Positions 16,853-25,603 of a DNA stretch of 33,543 nt are shown here, piece by piece. The stretch's first letter is position 1. Each line of letters begins with the position of its first letter. Origin of the DNA: Bacteroidota bacterium (GTDB lineage Bacteria > Bacteroidota > Bacteroidia > Bacteroidales > JAGNHN01); the NCBI GenBank assembly GCA_022710185.1, contig JAKLHK010000034.1, positions 1 to 33,543 of the forward strand, read 5' to 3'. The notes under the pieces are model-generated. The model ran no database searches. It was not told the DNA's origin and was given only the letters and a program-made list of their open reading frames with translations. Made by a program: the position numbers and the translations under genes.

Positions 16853-17788
16853 TTATAGCTTCCTCAGCTTATCAATCAAATCGGGGAGCTGCTTCACGAT
16901 GGCCATTTCTTTCCACACCGTGCGTGATTCCCGGGCGGGAACACCGAAGTAGGTCCTACCGCCTTCGATGGACTTATCCACGCCAGATTTGGCCAGTACC
17001 ACCGCGCCCGCTCCGATAACGATGTCCTTCTGCACGGCCACCTGCCCCCAGAGGGTCACATCGTCTTCAACGCGGGTCACCCCAGCCACGGCGACGTGTG
17101 AGGAGAGGATGCAGCGTTTGCCGATGATGGTGTCGTGCCCGATCTGCACATGGTTGTCGAGCTTGGTGTGGTCGCCCAGGGTGGTGTCACCGGATACCCC
17201 TTTGTCGATGGTACAACAGGCACCGATCTCCACATGGTCGCCAAGTACTACCCGCCCGCAGGACTCCAGGCGGTCGAGGCGATCGGGACGTTTTTTATAA
17301 TAGAAGGCATCGGCCCCGATCACGCTGCCCGAATGGATGACCACATGGTCACCGATAAGGGTGTGGTCGTATATGCTGACATTGGCGTGAATGAGGCAGT
17401 GCTTCCCGATGCGTACATGGTGTCCGATGAACACCCCAGGCTGGATGATGGTTCCCTCCCCGATTACGGCCGTGGGCGAGATCATGCGGTCTGAGGCTTC
17501 AAAGCCACGGAAGCGGCGCACCAGGCTGACATAATCGCGGAAGGGGTCGTCGGAATAGATGAGCGCCTTACCGGAGGGGACGTTGACCTTCTTGTTGATG
17601 ATGATGGTGGTGGCGGCTGAACGCAACACCTTGTCGTAGTACTTGGGATGGTCAACGAAGGTGAGGTCGCCGGACTCTACCATGTGGATTTCGTTGAGTC
17701 CGGTGATCAGTTGCCCGGGATCACCCAAGGGCGTACCTCCGGTCCAGGAGCACACCTGGTCGAGGGTGATGGGTTGGGCCAGCTTCAT
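16853..17788 (-). CDS. Second LpxD-like left-handed beta-helix acyltransferase
   Basis: The 311-residue protein has an N-terminal LpxD-type domain (~1-100) followed by hexapeptide repeats (~104-265, many 'IG.(H/G)..I' turns) and a C-terminal helix. It resembles UDP-3-O-acylglucosamine N-acyltransferase and lies two genes beyond lpxA, as in other Bacteroidota. H218 in 'QIGHDT' matches the first conserved His of LpxD, the acyl-transfer base. The second conserved His, found in the other LpxD here as H278 ('GIVGHATV'), is replaced in this protein: the matching stretch reads 'VAVQKDIV' with Q253. It may use a different acceptor or acyl chain, or act on another sugar nucleotide. It follows efp by 21 bases. 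The family call is strong; the exact substrate is open. Confidence 0.85.
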   Translation of the reverse strand: MKLAQPITLDQVCSWTGGTPLGDPGQLITGLNEIHMVESGDLTFVDHPKYYDKVLRSAATTIIINKKVNVPSGKALIYSDDPFRDYVSLVRRFRGFEASDRMISPTAVIGEGTIIQPGVFIGHHVRIGKHCLIHANVSIYDHTLIGDHVVIHSGSVIGADAFYYKKRPDRLDRLESCGRVVLGDHVEIGACCTIDKGVSGDTTLGDHTKLDNHVQIGHDTIIGKRCILSSHVAVAGVTRVEDDVTLWGQVAVQKDIVIGAGAVVLAKSGVDKSIEGGRTYFGVPARESRTVWKEMAIVKQLPDLIDKLRKL

Positions 17789-17809
17789 GAGCGGGAAGGG
17801 CTGGGTGCC

Positions 17810-18373
17810 TTATTTGACGCGCTCGCCGTATTCGTTGGTCCGGGTGTCCACACGGATGCGGTCCCCGGCATTCACGAAAAGGGGCACCTGGACGATGGCA
17901 CCGGTCTCGAGCGTAGCCGGCTTCAGGGTGTTGGTGGCGGTATCGCCGCGCATCCCGGGCTCGGTATAGGTCACTTCAAGCTCCACATAGCTCGGCAGCT
18001 CGCAATTGAGCGGGGTTTCCGTGTCGGCGTGGAAAAGCACTTCCACTTCCTGTCCGTCCTTCATCAGCTGGGGAGCATTGATGATCTCTTCATTGAGCTG
18101 CATCTGCTCATAGCTCTCGGTATGCATGAAGTGGTACCCGGTATCGTCCTTGTAAAGGAACTGATAGGGCCGTCGTTCGACACGGGTGATCTGTATCTTG
18201 GCACCGGCAGGAAAGGTGTTTTGCAGTACCTTGCCTGTGGTGAGGCTCTTGAGTTTGGTACGTACGAAGGCAGCGCCCTTGCCGGGCTTTACATGCTGGA
18301 ACTCAACGATGGTGCAGAGGTCGTTGTTGAACTCGATCACCAGCCCGTTCCGGAAATCAGCGGTTGAAGCCAT
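17810..18373 (-). CDS. efp: Translation elongation factor P
   Basis: At 187 residues this is a full-length EF-P with three beta-barrel domains. It binds stalled ribosomes between P and E sites and speeds peptide bond formation at polyproline. The tip loop reads 'VKPGKGAAF' with the modifiable lysine at K32. No lysyl-modification gene (epmA/epmB) is in the window. The N-terminus 'MASTADFRNG' is standard, fixing the ATG at 18373. It lies between the ABC ATPase and the second LpxD-like gene in the lipid A unit, but a strong promoter motif at 18412-18419 suggests it is also transcribed on its own. Confidence 0.96.
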   Translation of the reverse strand: MASTADFRNGLVIEFNNDLCTIVEFQHVKPGKGAAFVRTKLKSLTTGKVLQNTFPAGAKIQITRVERRPYQFLYKDDTGYHFMHTESYEQMQLNEEIINAPQLMKDGQEVEVLFHADTETPLNCELPSYVELEVTYTEPGMRGDTATNTLKPATLETGAIVQVPLFVNAGDRIRVDTRTNEYGERVK

Positions 18374-18411
18374 AGGGAGAGATTGCAGTTAATGCATTGG
18401 TTTTGCGGGTG

Positions 18412-18419
18412 CAAAGATA
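18412..18419 (-). promoter_or_regulatory. Bacteroidota -7 element for efp
   Basis: The minus strand reads TATCTTTG followed by CACC, the commonest Bacteroidota form of TAnnTTTG, 38 bases before the efp ATG. The expected -33 region overlaps the start of the degenerate heptamer array at about 18437. Confidence 0.55.
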
Positions 18420-18436
18420 GGAAAAGCCGTGAAGAA

Positions 18437-18499
18437 ATATCTGATATCTGGTATCTGATATCGGATATCAGGTGTGGGGTAATCAGAAATCAGAAATCT
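18437..18499. repeat. Degenerate inverse copy of the ATATCAG heptamer array
   Basis: Bases ~18437-18472 are degenerate CTGATAT-type heptamers, the reverse complement of the array at 16777. A non-repeat stretch follows, then AATCAGA heptamers at ~18481-18499 that run into the last codons and stop of the ABC ATPase gene. The two arrays thus flank the efp-lpxD2 pair in opposite orientation. Confidence 0.7.
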
Positions 18500-19115
18500 T
18501 GTAGTCCCTGATGTCTATCACCTCCCCACATCTCCGGTACTCTTCTTCCTGGTGGTTGGAGCAGACGATGAGCAGGCGACCGGGTGCGTAGGCCTCCAGC
18601 AGCTCGTCATACCAGCGCCGGCCCTCGGCGTCGAGGTTCATGCTGGGCTCATCGAGCAGGATCACCCGGGTGTCGCTCAGGATGGCCAGGGCCAGGCGTA
18701 CTCTTTGCTTCATACCGCTGGAGAAATAGCGCAGGGCCTTGTGGCGGTGGCGCTCCAGCCCGGTGACTCGCAGGATGTCGGCCGGCCCCATGCCTCCAAG
18801 GTAGGGTTTGAAACGGGCGTGGAACTCCAGGCTTTCCTGCAGGCTGAAGTCCCAGATGAGCTCCTGATAGGGAGTACCCAGGCTGATATGGCGGTATACC
18901 TTATCCTGGGTCAACAGGCCCTCTCCAACCTGATATTCAATTTTTCCATGGGTGGCCTGAAGGTTGCCGTTGATCACCTGCAGCAGGGTGGACTTGCCCG
19001 AGCCGTTGCTTCCAAGGATGGCGTAGCCCTTCCCGGGTTCGAAGGTATAGCTCAGCCCCCGGAAGATCCACTCCCGGTTGAACTTGCGCCCCACGTCTTC
19101 CAGTACTATCCGCAT
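18483..19115 (-). CDS. ABC transporter ATP-binding protein without a membrane partner
   Basis: The 210-residue ATPase has Walker A 'GSNGSGKST' (35-43), a somewhat unusual signature 'FSSGMKQR' (131-138), Walker B 'VILLDEP' (151-157) and a switch His at 188 ('SNHQEEE'). It is short and single-domain, so it needs a permease, but none is nearby. It sits 12 bases after lpxA in the lipid A unit. I recall the same linkage in other Bacteroidota, so a role in lipid or LPS-related transport is plausible but unproved. The last codons and stop fall in a heptamer repeat, so the final 'DYKISDF' residues may be repeat-derived rather than ancestral. Confidence 0.88.
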   Translation of the reverse strand: MRIVLEDVGRKFNREWIFRGLSYTFEPGKGYAILGSNGSGKSTLLQVINGNLQATHGKIEYQVGEGLLTQDKVYRHISLGTPYQELIWDFSLQESLEFHARFKPYLGGMGPADILRVTGLERHRHKALRYFSSGMKQRVRLALAILSDTRVILLDEPSMNLDAEGRRWYDELLEAYAPGRLLIVCSNHQEEEYRRCGEVIDIRDYKISDF

Positions 19116-19127
19116 GGCGCCTGCCGA

Positions 19128-19916
19128 TCAGGAGTACAGGCCGGAATAGCCGCGCATCACGCCCCTTGTGGACTTGTTGATGAAGGCGAGGATCTCGTCG
19201 CGTTCCGGGGTGGCCGGCATCTCGGCCTCGATGATGCGTACCGCCTGGGTGACGTTGTACCCCTTGACGTAGAGGATGCGGTAGATGTCCTGGATGTGGT
19301 TGATCTGGTCGGTGGAATAACCCCGGCGCCTCAGTCCGATGGAGTTTATGCCGGCATACGACAGGGGTTCGCGGGCGGCCTTCACGAAGGGGGGCACGTC
19401 TTTGCGCACCAGTGACCCGCCCGAGATCATGATATGGGCGCCGATATGCACGAACTGGTGCACGGCGGCCAGCCCCCCGATGATGGCCCAATCGTCGATG
19501 GTGATATGCCCTGCCAGGGTGGCGGCATTGGCCAGGATGCAGTTGTTCCCGATGACGCAGTCGTGGGCTACATGCACATAGGCCATCAGCAGGCAGTTGT
19601 TGCCGATCACGGTTTCCCAGTTGGCCCGGGTGCCGCGGTTAATGGTGACGAACTCGCGGATCGTGGTGTTGTCGCCGATCTTCACCAGGGTCTCCTCCCC
19701 GGCGTATTTGAGGTCCTGGGGTGTTGCTGCGATCACGGCGCCGGGGTAGATCTTACAGTTCTTCCCGATGCGGGCGCCTTCCATGATGGTCACATTTGAC
19801 CCGATCCAGGTGCCTTCGCCGATCTCGACATTCTTTTCGATGTTCACGAAGGGCTCAATCACCACATTCTTGGCCACCTTGGCCTGGGGGTTGACGTATG
19901 CTAAGGGTTGGTTCAT
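19128..19916 (-). CDS. lpxA: Acyl-ACP--UDP-N-acetylglucosamine O-acyltransferase LpxA
   Basis: LpxA starts lipid A synthesis by adding a 3-hydroxyacyl chain to the 3-OH of UDP-GlcNAc. The 262-residue length is normal. An N-terminal left-handed beta-helix of hexapeptide repeats carries the catalytic His at 118 in 'HVAHDCVIG' and the conserved 'HQF..IGAH' turn (153-161). A helical C-terminus (~190-262) includes 'GINSIGLRRRGYS', the LpxA-specific stretch. It starts 13 bases after the lpxC-fabZ stop and precedes the ABC ATPase by 12 bases, so it belongs to the same transcript. Confidence 0.95.
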   Translation of the reverse strand: MNQPLAYVNPQAKVAKNVVIEPFVNIEKNVEIGEGTWIGSNVTIMEGARIGKNCKIYPGAVIAATPQDLKYAGEETLVKIGDNTTIREFVTINRGTRANWETVIGNNCLLMAYVHVAHDCVIGNNCILANAATLAGHITIDDWAIIGGLAAVHQFVHIGAHIMISGGSLVRKDVPPFVKAAREPLSYAGINSIGLRRRGYSTDQINHIQDIYRILYVKGYNVTQAVRIIEAEMPATPERDEILAFINKSTRGVMRGYSGLYS

Positions 19917-19929
19917 TGCCTGATTCCGG

Positions 19930-21336
19930 TTAGGTATTGGGGTTTCGGACGATCTGTGCCATCATTTCGGCTTCCATGACTACTTTCTGACCAACATAGG
20001 CCACGCCTTCCATCTGCACTATGCCGCGCCGTATGGGGGCCAGCAGCTTGAGCGTGAAGATCAGGGTGTCGCCGGGCACTACCTTGTGGCGGAACCTCAC
20101 TTTGTCGATCTTCAGGAAGTAAGTGGTATAATGCTCAGGGTCGGGAACGCTGCTCAGCGCCAGGATGCCGCCGGCCTGGGCCATGGCCTCGATCTGCAGC
20201 ACTCCGGGCATCACGGGCTCACCGGGGAAATGCCCCACGAAGAAGGGCTCGTTCATGGTGACGTTCTTCAGTCCGACCACATAATCGGAGCCCATATCCA
20301 GAATTTTATCCACCAGCAGGAAAGGCGGGCGGTGGGGCAGGATGGACTGGATCTGGTTGATATCGTATACCGGTTCCGCATTGGGGTCGTAGGCGGGGGC
20401 CGACTTGCTTTCCTGTTTCATCTGCTTGCGGAGCAGGCGTCCGAATTCCACATTGGTATGATGTCCGGGGCGGTTGGCGATGATATGGCCTTTCAGGCGC
20501 ACCCCCAGCAGGGCCAGGTCACCTACCACATCAAGGAGCTTATGCCGGGCCGGTTCGTTGCGGAAGTACAGGTCCAGGTTGTTCAGTATGCCTTCTTCCT
20601 TCACCGCTACGCTGGGCTTGCGGAAGAGGGTGGCCAGGCGGTCGAGCTCTTCCTGGCTCACGGCGCGGTTCATGAACACGATGGCATTGCTCAGGTCGCC
20701 CCCGCGGATGAGGTCGTTCTTCAGCAGGTATTCCAGCTCATGCAGGAAAACGAAGGTACGGCAGGGAGCAATCTGTTCCCTGAAGTCCCGTATGTCATGC
20801 ATGCGGGCATGCTGGGTGCCCAGCACCCGGGTCTCGAAGTCGATCATCACGGAGATCTCGTAGGACGAGGAGGGCAGTGCGAACATCTCCACATGCTTGT
20901 CCGGGTAGGCGTAGGAAAGGGGGGCGCGGATCTCGAATACCTTGCGTTCGGCCTCCTGTTCCTCTGTCCCGGCTTCTTCCAGTGCCTCCACGAAGAGTCT
21001 GGCGCTACCGTCCATAATCGGGGTCTCGGGTCCGTCGATCTCGATCAGGCAGTTGTCGATACCGATTCCGTACAGGGCCGACAGGGTGTGTTCCACCGTG
21101 CTCACCCGGGCCCCATCCTTTTCCAGGGTGGTGCCCCGTGAGGTATCCACCACATAGTCCAGGTCGGCAGGGACCTCCGGTTGCCCCTCTATGTCGATGC
21201 GCCGGAAGCGGTAGCCGTGGTCGGCGGGGGCGGGATGGAACGTCATGTTCACGTAATGTCCCGTATGCAGGCCGGTGCCGGTAACGGTCACGGGCCTGGC
21301 CAGGGTGCATTGCTTGTCTGACATATCTTGATTCAT
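19930..21336 (-). CDS. lpxC-fabZ: Bifunctional UDP-3-O-acyl-GlcNAc deacetylase / 3-hydroxyacyl-ACP dehydratase
   Basis: This 468-residue fusion is characteristic of Bacteroidota. Residues ~8-305 are LpxC, the zinc deacetylase committing step of lipid A synthesis: zinc ligands H83 ('[10 protein letters not shown]'), H265 and D269 ('[10 protein letters not shown]'), and the general-base region 'GHHTN' (291-295). Residues ~325-468 are FabZ, with '[11 protein letters not shown]' (333-343), catalytic H369 in '[13 protein letters not shown]' and E383 in 'IEAMAQ'. Joining them couples lipid A commitment with use of 3-hydroxyacyl-ACP. A start at M5 is also possible. It lies 25 bases after lpxD. Confidence 0.97.
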   Translation of the reverse strand: MNQDMSDKQCTLARPVTVTGTGLHTGHYVNMTFHPAPADHGYRFRRIDIEGQPEVPADLDYVVDTSRGTTLEKDGARVSTVEHTLSALYGIGIDNCLIEIDGPETPIMDGSARLFVEALEEAGTEEQEAERKVFEIRAPLSYAYPDKHVEMFALPSSSYEISVMIDFETRVLGTQHARMHDIRDFREQIAPCRTFVFLHELEYLLKNDLIRGGDLSNAIVFMNRAVSQEELDRLATLFRKPSVAVKEEGILNNLDLYFRNEPARHKLLDVVGDLALLGVRLKGHIIANRPGHHTNVEFGRLLRKQMKQESKSAPAYDPNAEPVYDINQIQSILPHRPPFLLVDKILDMGSDYVVGLKNVTMNEPFFVGHFPGEPVMPGVLQIEAMAQAGGILALSSVPDPEHYTTYFLKIDKVRFRHKVVPGDTLIFTLKLLAPIRRGIVQMEGVAYVGQKVVMEAEMMAQIVRNPNT

Positions 21337-21361
21337 TTATTTCTGGTTGGATGGGCGGAAC

Positions 21362-22408
21362 TCAGGACGGGAGCCGGGCTTCCAGTGCTTTCAGGCGCTC
21401 CTCGAGCTCCCTGATGCGGTCCAGGTGATCGGGGAGCTTGCGGAAGGCGATATAGGCCTTGACATAGAGGGCGTGGTCGAAGGCCGGTGACCCCATCACC
21501 ACGCTGCCTTTGTTGCGCACGCTGCCCGAGATGCCGCTCTGGGCGGCCACCTTCACCTCGTCGGCCACGGTAGCATGGCCCACTATACCTACCTGGCCTG
21601 CGATCATGCAGTTCTTTCCGATGCGCGTGGATCCGGCGATGCCAGTCTGGGCCGCGATTACGGTGTTCTCCCCGATCTCCACGTTGTGGGCCACTTGAAT
21701 GAGGTTGTCGAGCTTCACCCCGCGGCGGATGATGGTACTGCCCAGGGTGGCCCGGTCCACGGTGGTATTGGCGCCTATCTCTACCCTGTCCTCCAGGATG
21801 ACGTTCCCGATCTGGGCCACCTTGCGGTACTGGTTGTCTTCCTGGGGTGCAAAGCCGAAGCCATCGGCGCCGATGACGCTGCCGGCATGGATGGTGCATT
21901 CGTTCCCCACTATACAGTCATGATATACCTTGACTCCGGGATAAAGGGTACATCCCTCCCCCAGGCGCACATGGTCGCCCAGGTACACTCCAGGGTACAG
22001 CTTGCATCCTTTTCCGATATATACGCCCGGGCCTATCCACGCGAACTCTCCCACATAACACTCCTCGGCGATGCTGGCCTCGGGATGGACGAAGGCCAGG
22101 CTGGAGATGCCCGAAGGCCTCACCTGCATGCTGTTGTATAGCTCCAGCAGGGTGGCGAAGGCCCCGTAGGGGTCAGCCACCCGCACCAGGGTACAGCCCA
22201 GGGGCTGCTCCGGCTCAAAGTCATGGGAGACGATGACTACGGATGCGCGTGTGGTGTATATGTGGGGGGTGTATTTGGGGTTGGCAAGAAAGGAAATGGC
22301 CCCTTCTACCCCTTCTTCGATCTTGGCCAGGGTATGCACCTCGACCTCAGGGTTCCCTGCGACGGTGCCGCCCACGGCCTGGGCGATGTCTTTGGCTTTG
22401 AACTTCAT
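21362..22408 (-). CDS. lpxD: UDP-3-O-acylglucosamine N-acyltransferase LpxD
   Basis: LpxD adds the second, N-linked 3-hydroxyacyl chain in lipid A synthesis. The 348-residue protein has the uridine-binding N-terminal domain (~1-105), a long hexapeptide beta-helix (~108-305) and a C-terminal helix. Both conserved histidines are present: H241 in 'QVAHNVEIG' and H278 in 'GIVGHATV'. 'GADGFGFAP' (180-188) and 'TTVDRATLG' (215-223) are LpxD signatures. It follows the HD hydrolase gene by 118 bases and begins the tightly spaced lpxD > lpxC-fabZ > lpxA series. The 118-base gap holds no exact -7 match, only a near match around 22510. Confidence 0.96.
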   Translation of the reverse strand: MKFKAKDIAQAVGGTVAGNPEVEVHTLAKIEEGVEGAISFLANPKYTPHIYTTRASVVIVSHDFEPEQPLGCTLVRVADPYGAFATLLELYNSMQVRPSGISSLAFVHPEASIAEECYVGEFAWIGPGVYIGKGCKLYPGVYLGDHVRLGEGCTLYPGVKVYHDCIVGNECTIHAGSVIGADGFGFAPQEDNQYRKVAQIGNVILEDRVEIGANTTVDRATLGSTIIRRGVKLDNLIQVAHNVEIGENTVIAAQTGIAGSTRIGKNCMIAGQVGIVGHATVADEVKVAAQSGISGSVRNKGSVVMGSPAFDHALYVKAYIAFRKLPDHLDRIRELEERLKALEARLPS

Positions 22409-22526
22409 AGGCTATGCTTACCTGCCCATGGGCATGGACCTTGACGTGTCGGCAGGATCCCGCCTTCCGAATCTAGGTTGAGCCCTTCCCTCAGAATGTT
22501 AAGGCCGTGCAAGATAGCAAAAATTC

Positions 22527-23795
22527 CTACACCCCCATGCCCTCCTCCCGGGCAGGTAAAAGCTCCTTGGGGTAACAGAGGTAATGCTTGGTCATCACCT
22601 TGCTCAGGAGGCTCAGGTTGATCTGCTCGGCCGACTCCCCGAGGCTGTGCACACTGCCGTCGCGGTCCAGGATGAGGATGTCGTCGCGCTGGGGATCGTA
22701 GGCGTTGGTGCTGAGGGTGCCCCAGAATACGAAGTAGGAGGCTTGTTCGGGGAGCAGTCCGAAGTGGAGGGCTGCTTCCTCCTGCAGCCGGGCCAGCGTC
22801 TCTTCAGCGGGAGGGGCCGCCAGGATTTCGGTGGCCAACAGCTTGCGGTTGGCCAGCCGTCCGCTGAGCATGGACAGCACACGATCGGGGTGGTGCTGCC
22901 ATACCTTGACCGAGGTGAAGATATCGAAGTCGTCGAGGGCGGCAAAAATATCCAGCAGTTCGGGCGTGTTACGGAAATCGGCTATGCCGTACCGGTGCCT
23001 GAGGAAACGGTCCAGGGCCGGGGTGGCAAAAAGCTGGGGATCATTCACGGCCACCTCCCTGGCCCGGCGCAGAATGCGGATCATCAGCTGCTCGGCCCCC
23101 ACTACAGTCTTGTGAAGGTATACCTGCCAGTACATCAGCCGCCTGGCCACAATGAACTTCTCAATGCTGTGGATGCCCTTGGCGTCCACCACCAGTTCGC
23201 CCCCATGCACATTGAGCATCTGTATGATGCGGTCACTGCTTATCACGCCTTCCGAAACCCCCGTGAAAAAGCTGTCACGGGTGAGGTAATCCAGCCGGTC
23301 CATGTCGAGCTGCCCGGCCACCAGCTGGTGGAGGAATGCCCGGGGATGGCAGTCACCGAAGATCTCACGGGCCAGGCTGAGCCTTCCCCCGCAAAAGCTG
23401 TCCAGGCGTTCAATGAACAGGTCGCTCAGCTCTTCATGACGGGTGCCTTCCACGATGGAGTGTTCCAGGGCATGGCTGAAGGGTCCGTGACCGATGTCGT
23501 GCAGCAATATGGCCAGGGATACGCCATCGGCCTCTTCGCGGGAGATGTCATGGCCTTTGGAACGCAGCACCTGTATGGCCTGCTGCATCAGGTGCAGGGC
23601 GCCCAGGGCGTGGTGAAAACGGGTGTGCAGGGCCCCGGGATACACCAGATGGGTGAGCCCCAGCTGCTTGATCCGGCGCAGCCGCTGGAAATAGGGGTGC
23701 TCGATGAGATCGAAAAAGAGGTCCGAAGGCAGGGTGATAAACCCATGCACCGGATCGTTGAGGATCTTGCGCTTGTTGAACCTGGCCCGTTCCAA
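22527..23795 (-). CDS. HD-domain phosphohydrolase (dGTPase-like, COG1078 type)
   Basis: The protein carries the metal-binding HD set: 'TRFHHALG' (first His) and 'LLHDIGHGPFSHALEH' (His-Asp), plus 'GQLDMDRLDYLTRDS' later on. This matches the COG1078 family of deoxynucleotide triphosphohydrolase-like enzymes that precede lpxD in many Bacteroidota. The start is uncertain because there is no ATG near the conserved 'NKRKILNDPVHGF'. I choose the TTG at 23795 (about 422 residues) since the -7 motif at 23820-23827 would place transcription start downstream of the alternative TTG at 23843. Substrate cannot be inferred; the lipid A context may be only genomic habit. Confidence 0.85.
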   Translation of the reverse strand: MERARFNKRKILNDPVHGFITLPSDLFFDLIEHPYFQRLRRIKQLGLTHLVYPGALHTRFHHALGALHLMQQAIQVLRSKGHDISREEADGVSLAILLHDIGHGPFSHALEHSIVEGTRHEELSDLFIERLDSFCGGRLSLAREIFGDCHPRAFLHQLVAGQLDMDRLDYLTRDSFFTGVSEGVISSDRIIQMLNVHGGELVVDAKGIHSIEKFIVARRLMYWQVYLHKTVVGAEQLMIRILRRAREVAVNDPQLFATPALDRFLRHRYGIADFRNTPELLDIFAALDDFDIFTSVKVWQHHPDRVLSMLSGRLANRKLLATEILAAPPAEETLARLQEEAALHFGLLPEQASYFVFWGTLSTNAYDPQRDDILILDRDGSVHSLGESAEQINLSLLSKVMTKHYLCYPKELLPAREEGMGV

Positions 23796-23819
23796 ATGCG
23801 TTAATTTTGTTAAGAATTC

Positions 23820-23827
23820 CAAAGATA
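23820..23827 (-). promoter_or_regulatory. Bacteroidota -7 element for the HD gene / lipid A unit
   Basis: The minus strand reads TATCTTTG, an exact TAnnTTTG match in its most frequent form, 25 bases upstream of the chosen TTG start. It lies between that start and the TAGTGGC repeat array. A TTG at 23841-23843 is too close (13 bases) to be a standard -33. Confidence 0.48.
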
Positions 23828-23866
23828 CGGCCCCCGTGGGCAATAATCGGGCGAGGGATGCTTTTT

Positions 23867-23969
<103 letters not shown>

Positions 23970-24005
23970 TGTGTGGAGTTGGATAGTATTAAAAATCCTT
24001 GGAAT

Positions 24006-25559
24006 ATGCCCAATATCAGAATACTCTGGGTCGACGACGAGATCGACCTGTTGAAACCCCACCTGATCTTCCTGCAGCAGAAGGGTTATGACGTTGACAC
24101 CTCCACCTCGGGGGCGGAAGCGCTGGAAATGATCTCTGCAGAGCCGTACGACATCATCTTCCTGGATGAGAACATGCCCGGGCTGAGCGGGATAGAGACG
24201 CTGGAACGCATCAAGAATGTGCAGCCCAGCCTGCCCGTGGTGATGATCACCAAGAGTGAGGAGGAGCACATCATGGAGGACGCCATCGGCTCCAATATCT
24301 CCGATTACCTCATCAAGCCGGTAAATCCCAACCAGATACTGCTGGCCCTGAAGAAGAACCTGGAGAACCGCAAACTCTTCCGTGAAAAGACGACCAGTGC
24401 CTACCAGCAGGAGTTCCGCCAGATCGGGATGGAGCTCAGCGGGCGCCTGAACCTTCAGGAATGGATGGATATCTACCGCAAGCTGGTGTATTGGGAGCTG
24501 GAGCTGGACAAGAGCGGGGATGCTTCTATGATGGATGTGCTGCGGATGCAGAAGGAGGAGGCCAACAATATGTTCAGCCGCTTCGTTACACAGCATTATT
24601 CCGACTGGGTCCAGGGGAACGGGGACCGTCCGGTGCTGTCGCATACCGTGCTCAAGGAGAAAGTCTTCCCCCGCCTGGGAAGCCGGCCGGTCTTCCTGCT
24701 GGTGGTGGACAACCTGCGCTACGACCAGTGGAAGACCCTGCAGCCCCTCATCGAGCAGGATTACAGGGTACAGTCGGATGAGATGTACTTCAGCATCCTT
24801 CCCACCACCACCCAGTTCGCGCGCAACGCCCTCTTCGCCGGCCTTATGCCCTCCGAGATCCAGCGCAAATACCCTCAGTGGTGGGTGGATGAATGGGAGG
24901 AAGGCAGCAAGAACCAGTTCGAAGCAGAGCTGATGGAAGAAAATCTGAAGCGCTTCGGCATCAAGGCCAGGACCTCCTATCATAAGATCCTGAACCTCAC
25001 CGCAGGAAGGAAGATGGTGGAAAGCCTGCCCAACCTCATGCAGAACGACTTCAATGTGATCGTATACAACTTCGTGGATATGCTTTCGCATGCCCGCACC
25101 GAGATGGAAGTGATACGGGAGCTGGCCGAGGACGAGCCGGCCTACCGCTCCATCACGCTCAGTTGGTTCGAGCATAGCCCCCTGCGCGATATCATCCAGT
25201 ACCTCTCTTCACGCGACGTAACCCTGCTCATCACCACCGACCACGGCTCGGTGCGGGTCAAGGATCCGGTGAAAGTGGTGGGCGACCGCAATACCAATAC
25301 CAACCTCAGGTACAAGACCGGGCGCTCGCTGAATTACAATGCCAAAGAGGTGGTGGAGTTCAACCGCCCCGATCAGGTGTTCCTGCCCAGGATGAATGTC
25401 AGCAGCAATTACATCTTCTGCAAGAGCAGCGATTTCTTCGCCTATCCCAATAACTACAACCACTACGTGAAATATTACCGCAACACCTTCCAGCATGGGG
25501 GCATCTCCCTGGAAGAGGTGCTGGTCCCCTTCATCAGCCTGTCCCCCCGCCAGAAATAG
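24006..25559 (+). CDS. porX: PorX-type response regulator with PglZ phosphatase domain
   Basis: From the ATG at 24006 the protein has 517 residues, the usual PorX length; the frame is open upstream only through repeats. Residues 1-122 are a receiver domain: acidic D10-D11, phospho-acceptor D54 in 'IIFLDENMPG', T82 and K104 ('YLIKPVNP'). A helical linker follows, then a PglZ/alkaline-phosphatase-like domain from ~residue 230: 'VDNLRYDQW', the Thr-rich 'LPTTTQFARNALFAG' active-site strand, and 'TTDHGSVRV' as a metal-binding loop. In Porphyromonas and Flavobacterium, PorX with the kinase PorY controls T9SS genes and its effector domain hydrolyses oligonucleotides. No porY or por structural gene is in the window, but the T9SS cargo at 2-3061 fits. 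It is followed closely by tsaE. Confidence 0.93.
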   Translation: MPNIRILWVDDEIDLLKPHLIFLQQKGYDVDTSTSGAEALEMISAEPYDIIFLDENMPGLSGIETLERIKNVQPSLPVVMITKSEEEHIMEDAIGSNISDYLIKPVNPNQILLALKKNLENRKLFREKTTSAYQQEFRQIGMELSGRLNLQEWMDIYRKLVYWELELDKSGDASMMDVLRMQKEEANNMFSRFVTQHYSDWVQGNGDRPVLSHTVLKEKVFPRLGSRPVFLLVVDNLRYDQWKTLQPLIEQDYRVQSDEMYFSILPTTTQFARNALFAGLMPSEIQRKYPQWWVDEWEEGSKNQFEAELMEENLKRFGIKARTSYHKILNLTAGRKMVESLPNLMQNDFNVIVYNFVDMLSHARTEMEVIRELAEDEPAYRSITLSWFEHSPLRDIIQYLSSRDVTLLITTDHGSVRVKDPVKVVGDRNTNTNLRYKTGRSLNYNAKEVVEFNRPDQVFLPRMNVSSNYIFCKSSDFFAYPNNYNHYVKYYRNTFQHGGISLEEVLVPFISLSPRQK

Positions 25560-25603
25560 GCCCCTTGTTCACGCCATGCCAATGGCGTATCTTCGTCGCT
25601 CCT

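Noticed and set aside
16684..16858. Small plus-strand open frame over the ATATCAG array
   Set aside because: It encodes repetitive 'SDIRYQI' sequence from the heptamers only.
22510..22516. -7 element for lpxD
   Set aside because: The minus strand reads TATCTTG, one T short of the consensus, and would leave a leader of almost 100 bases.
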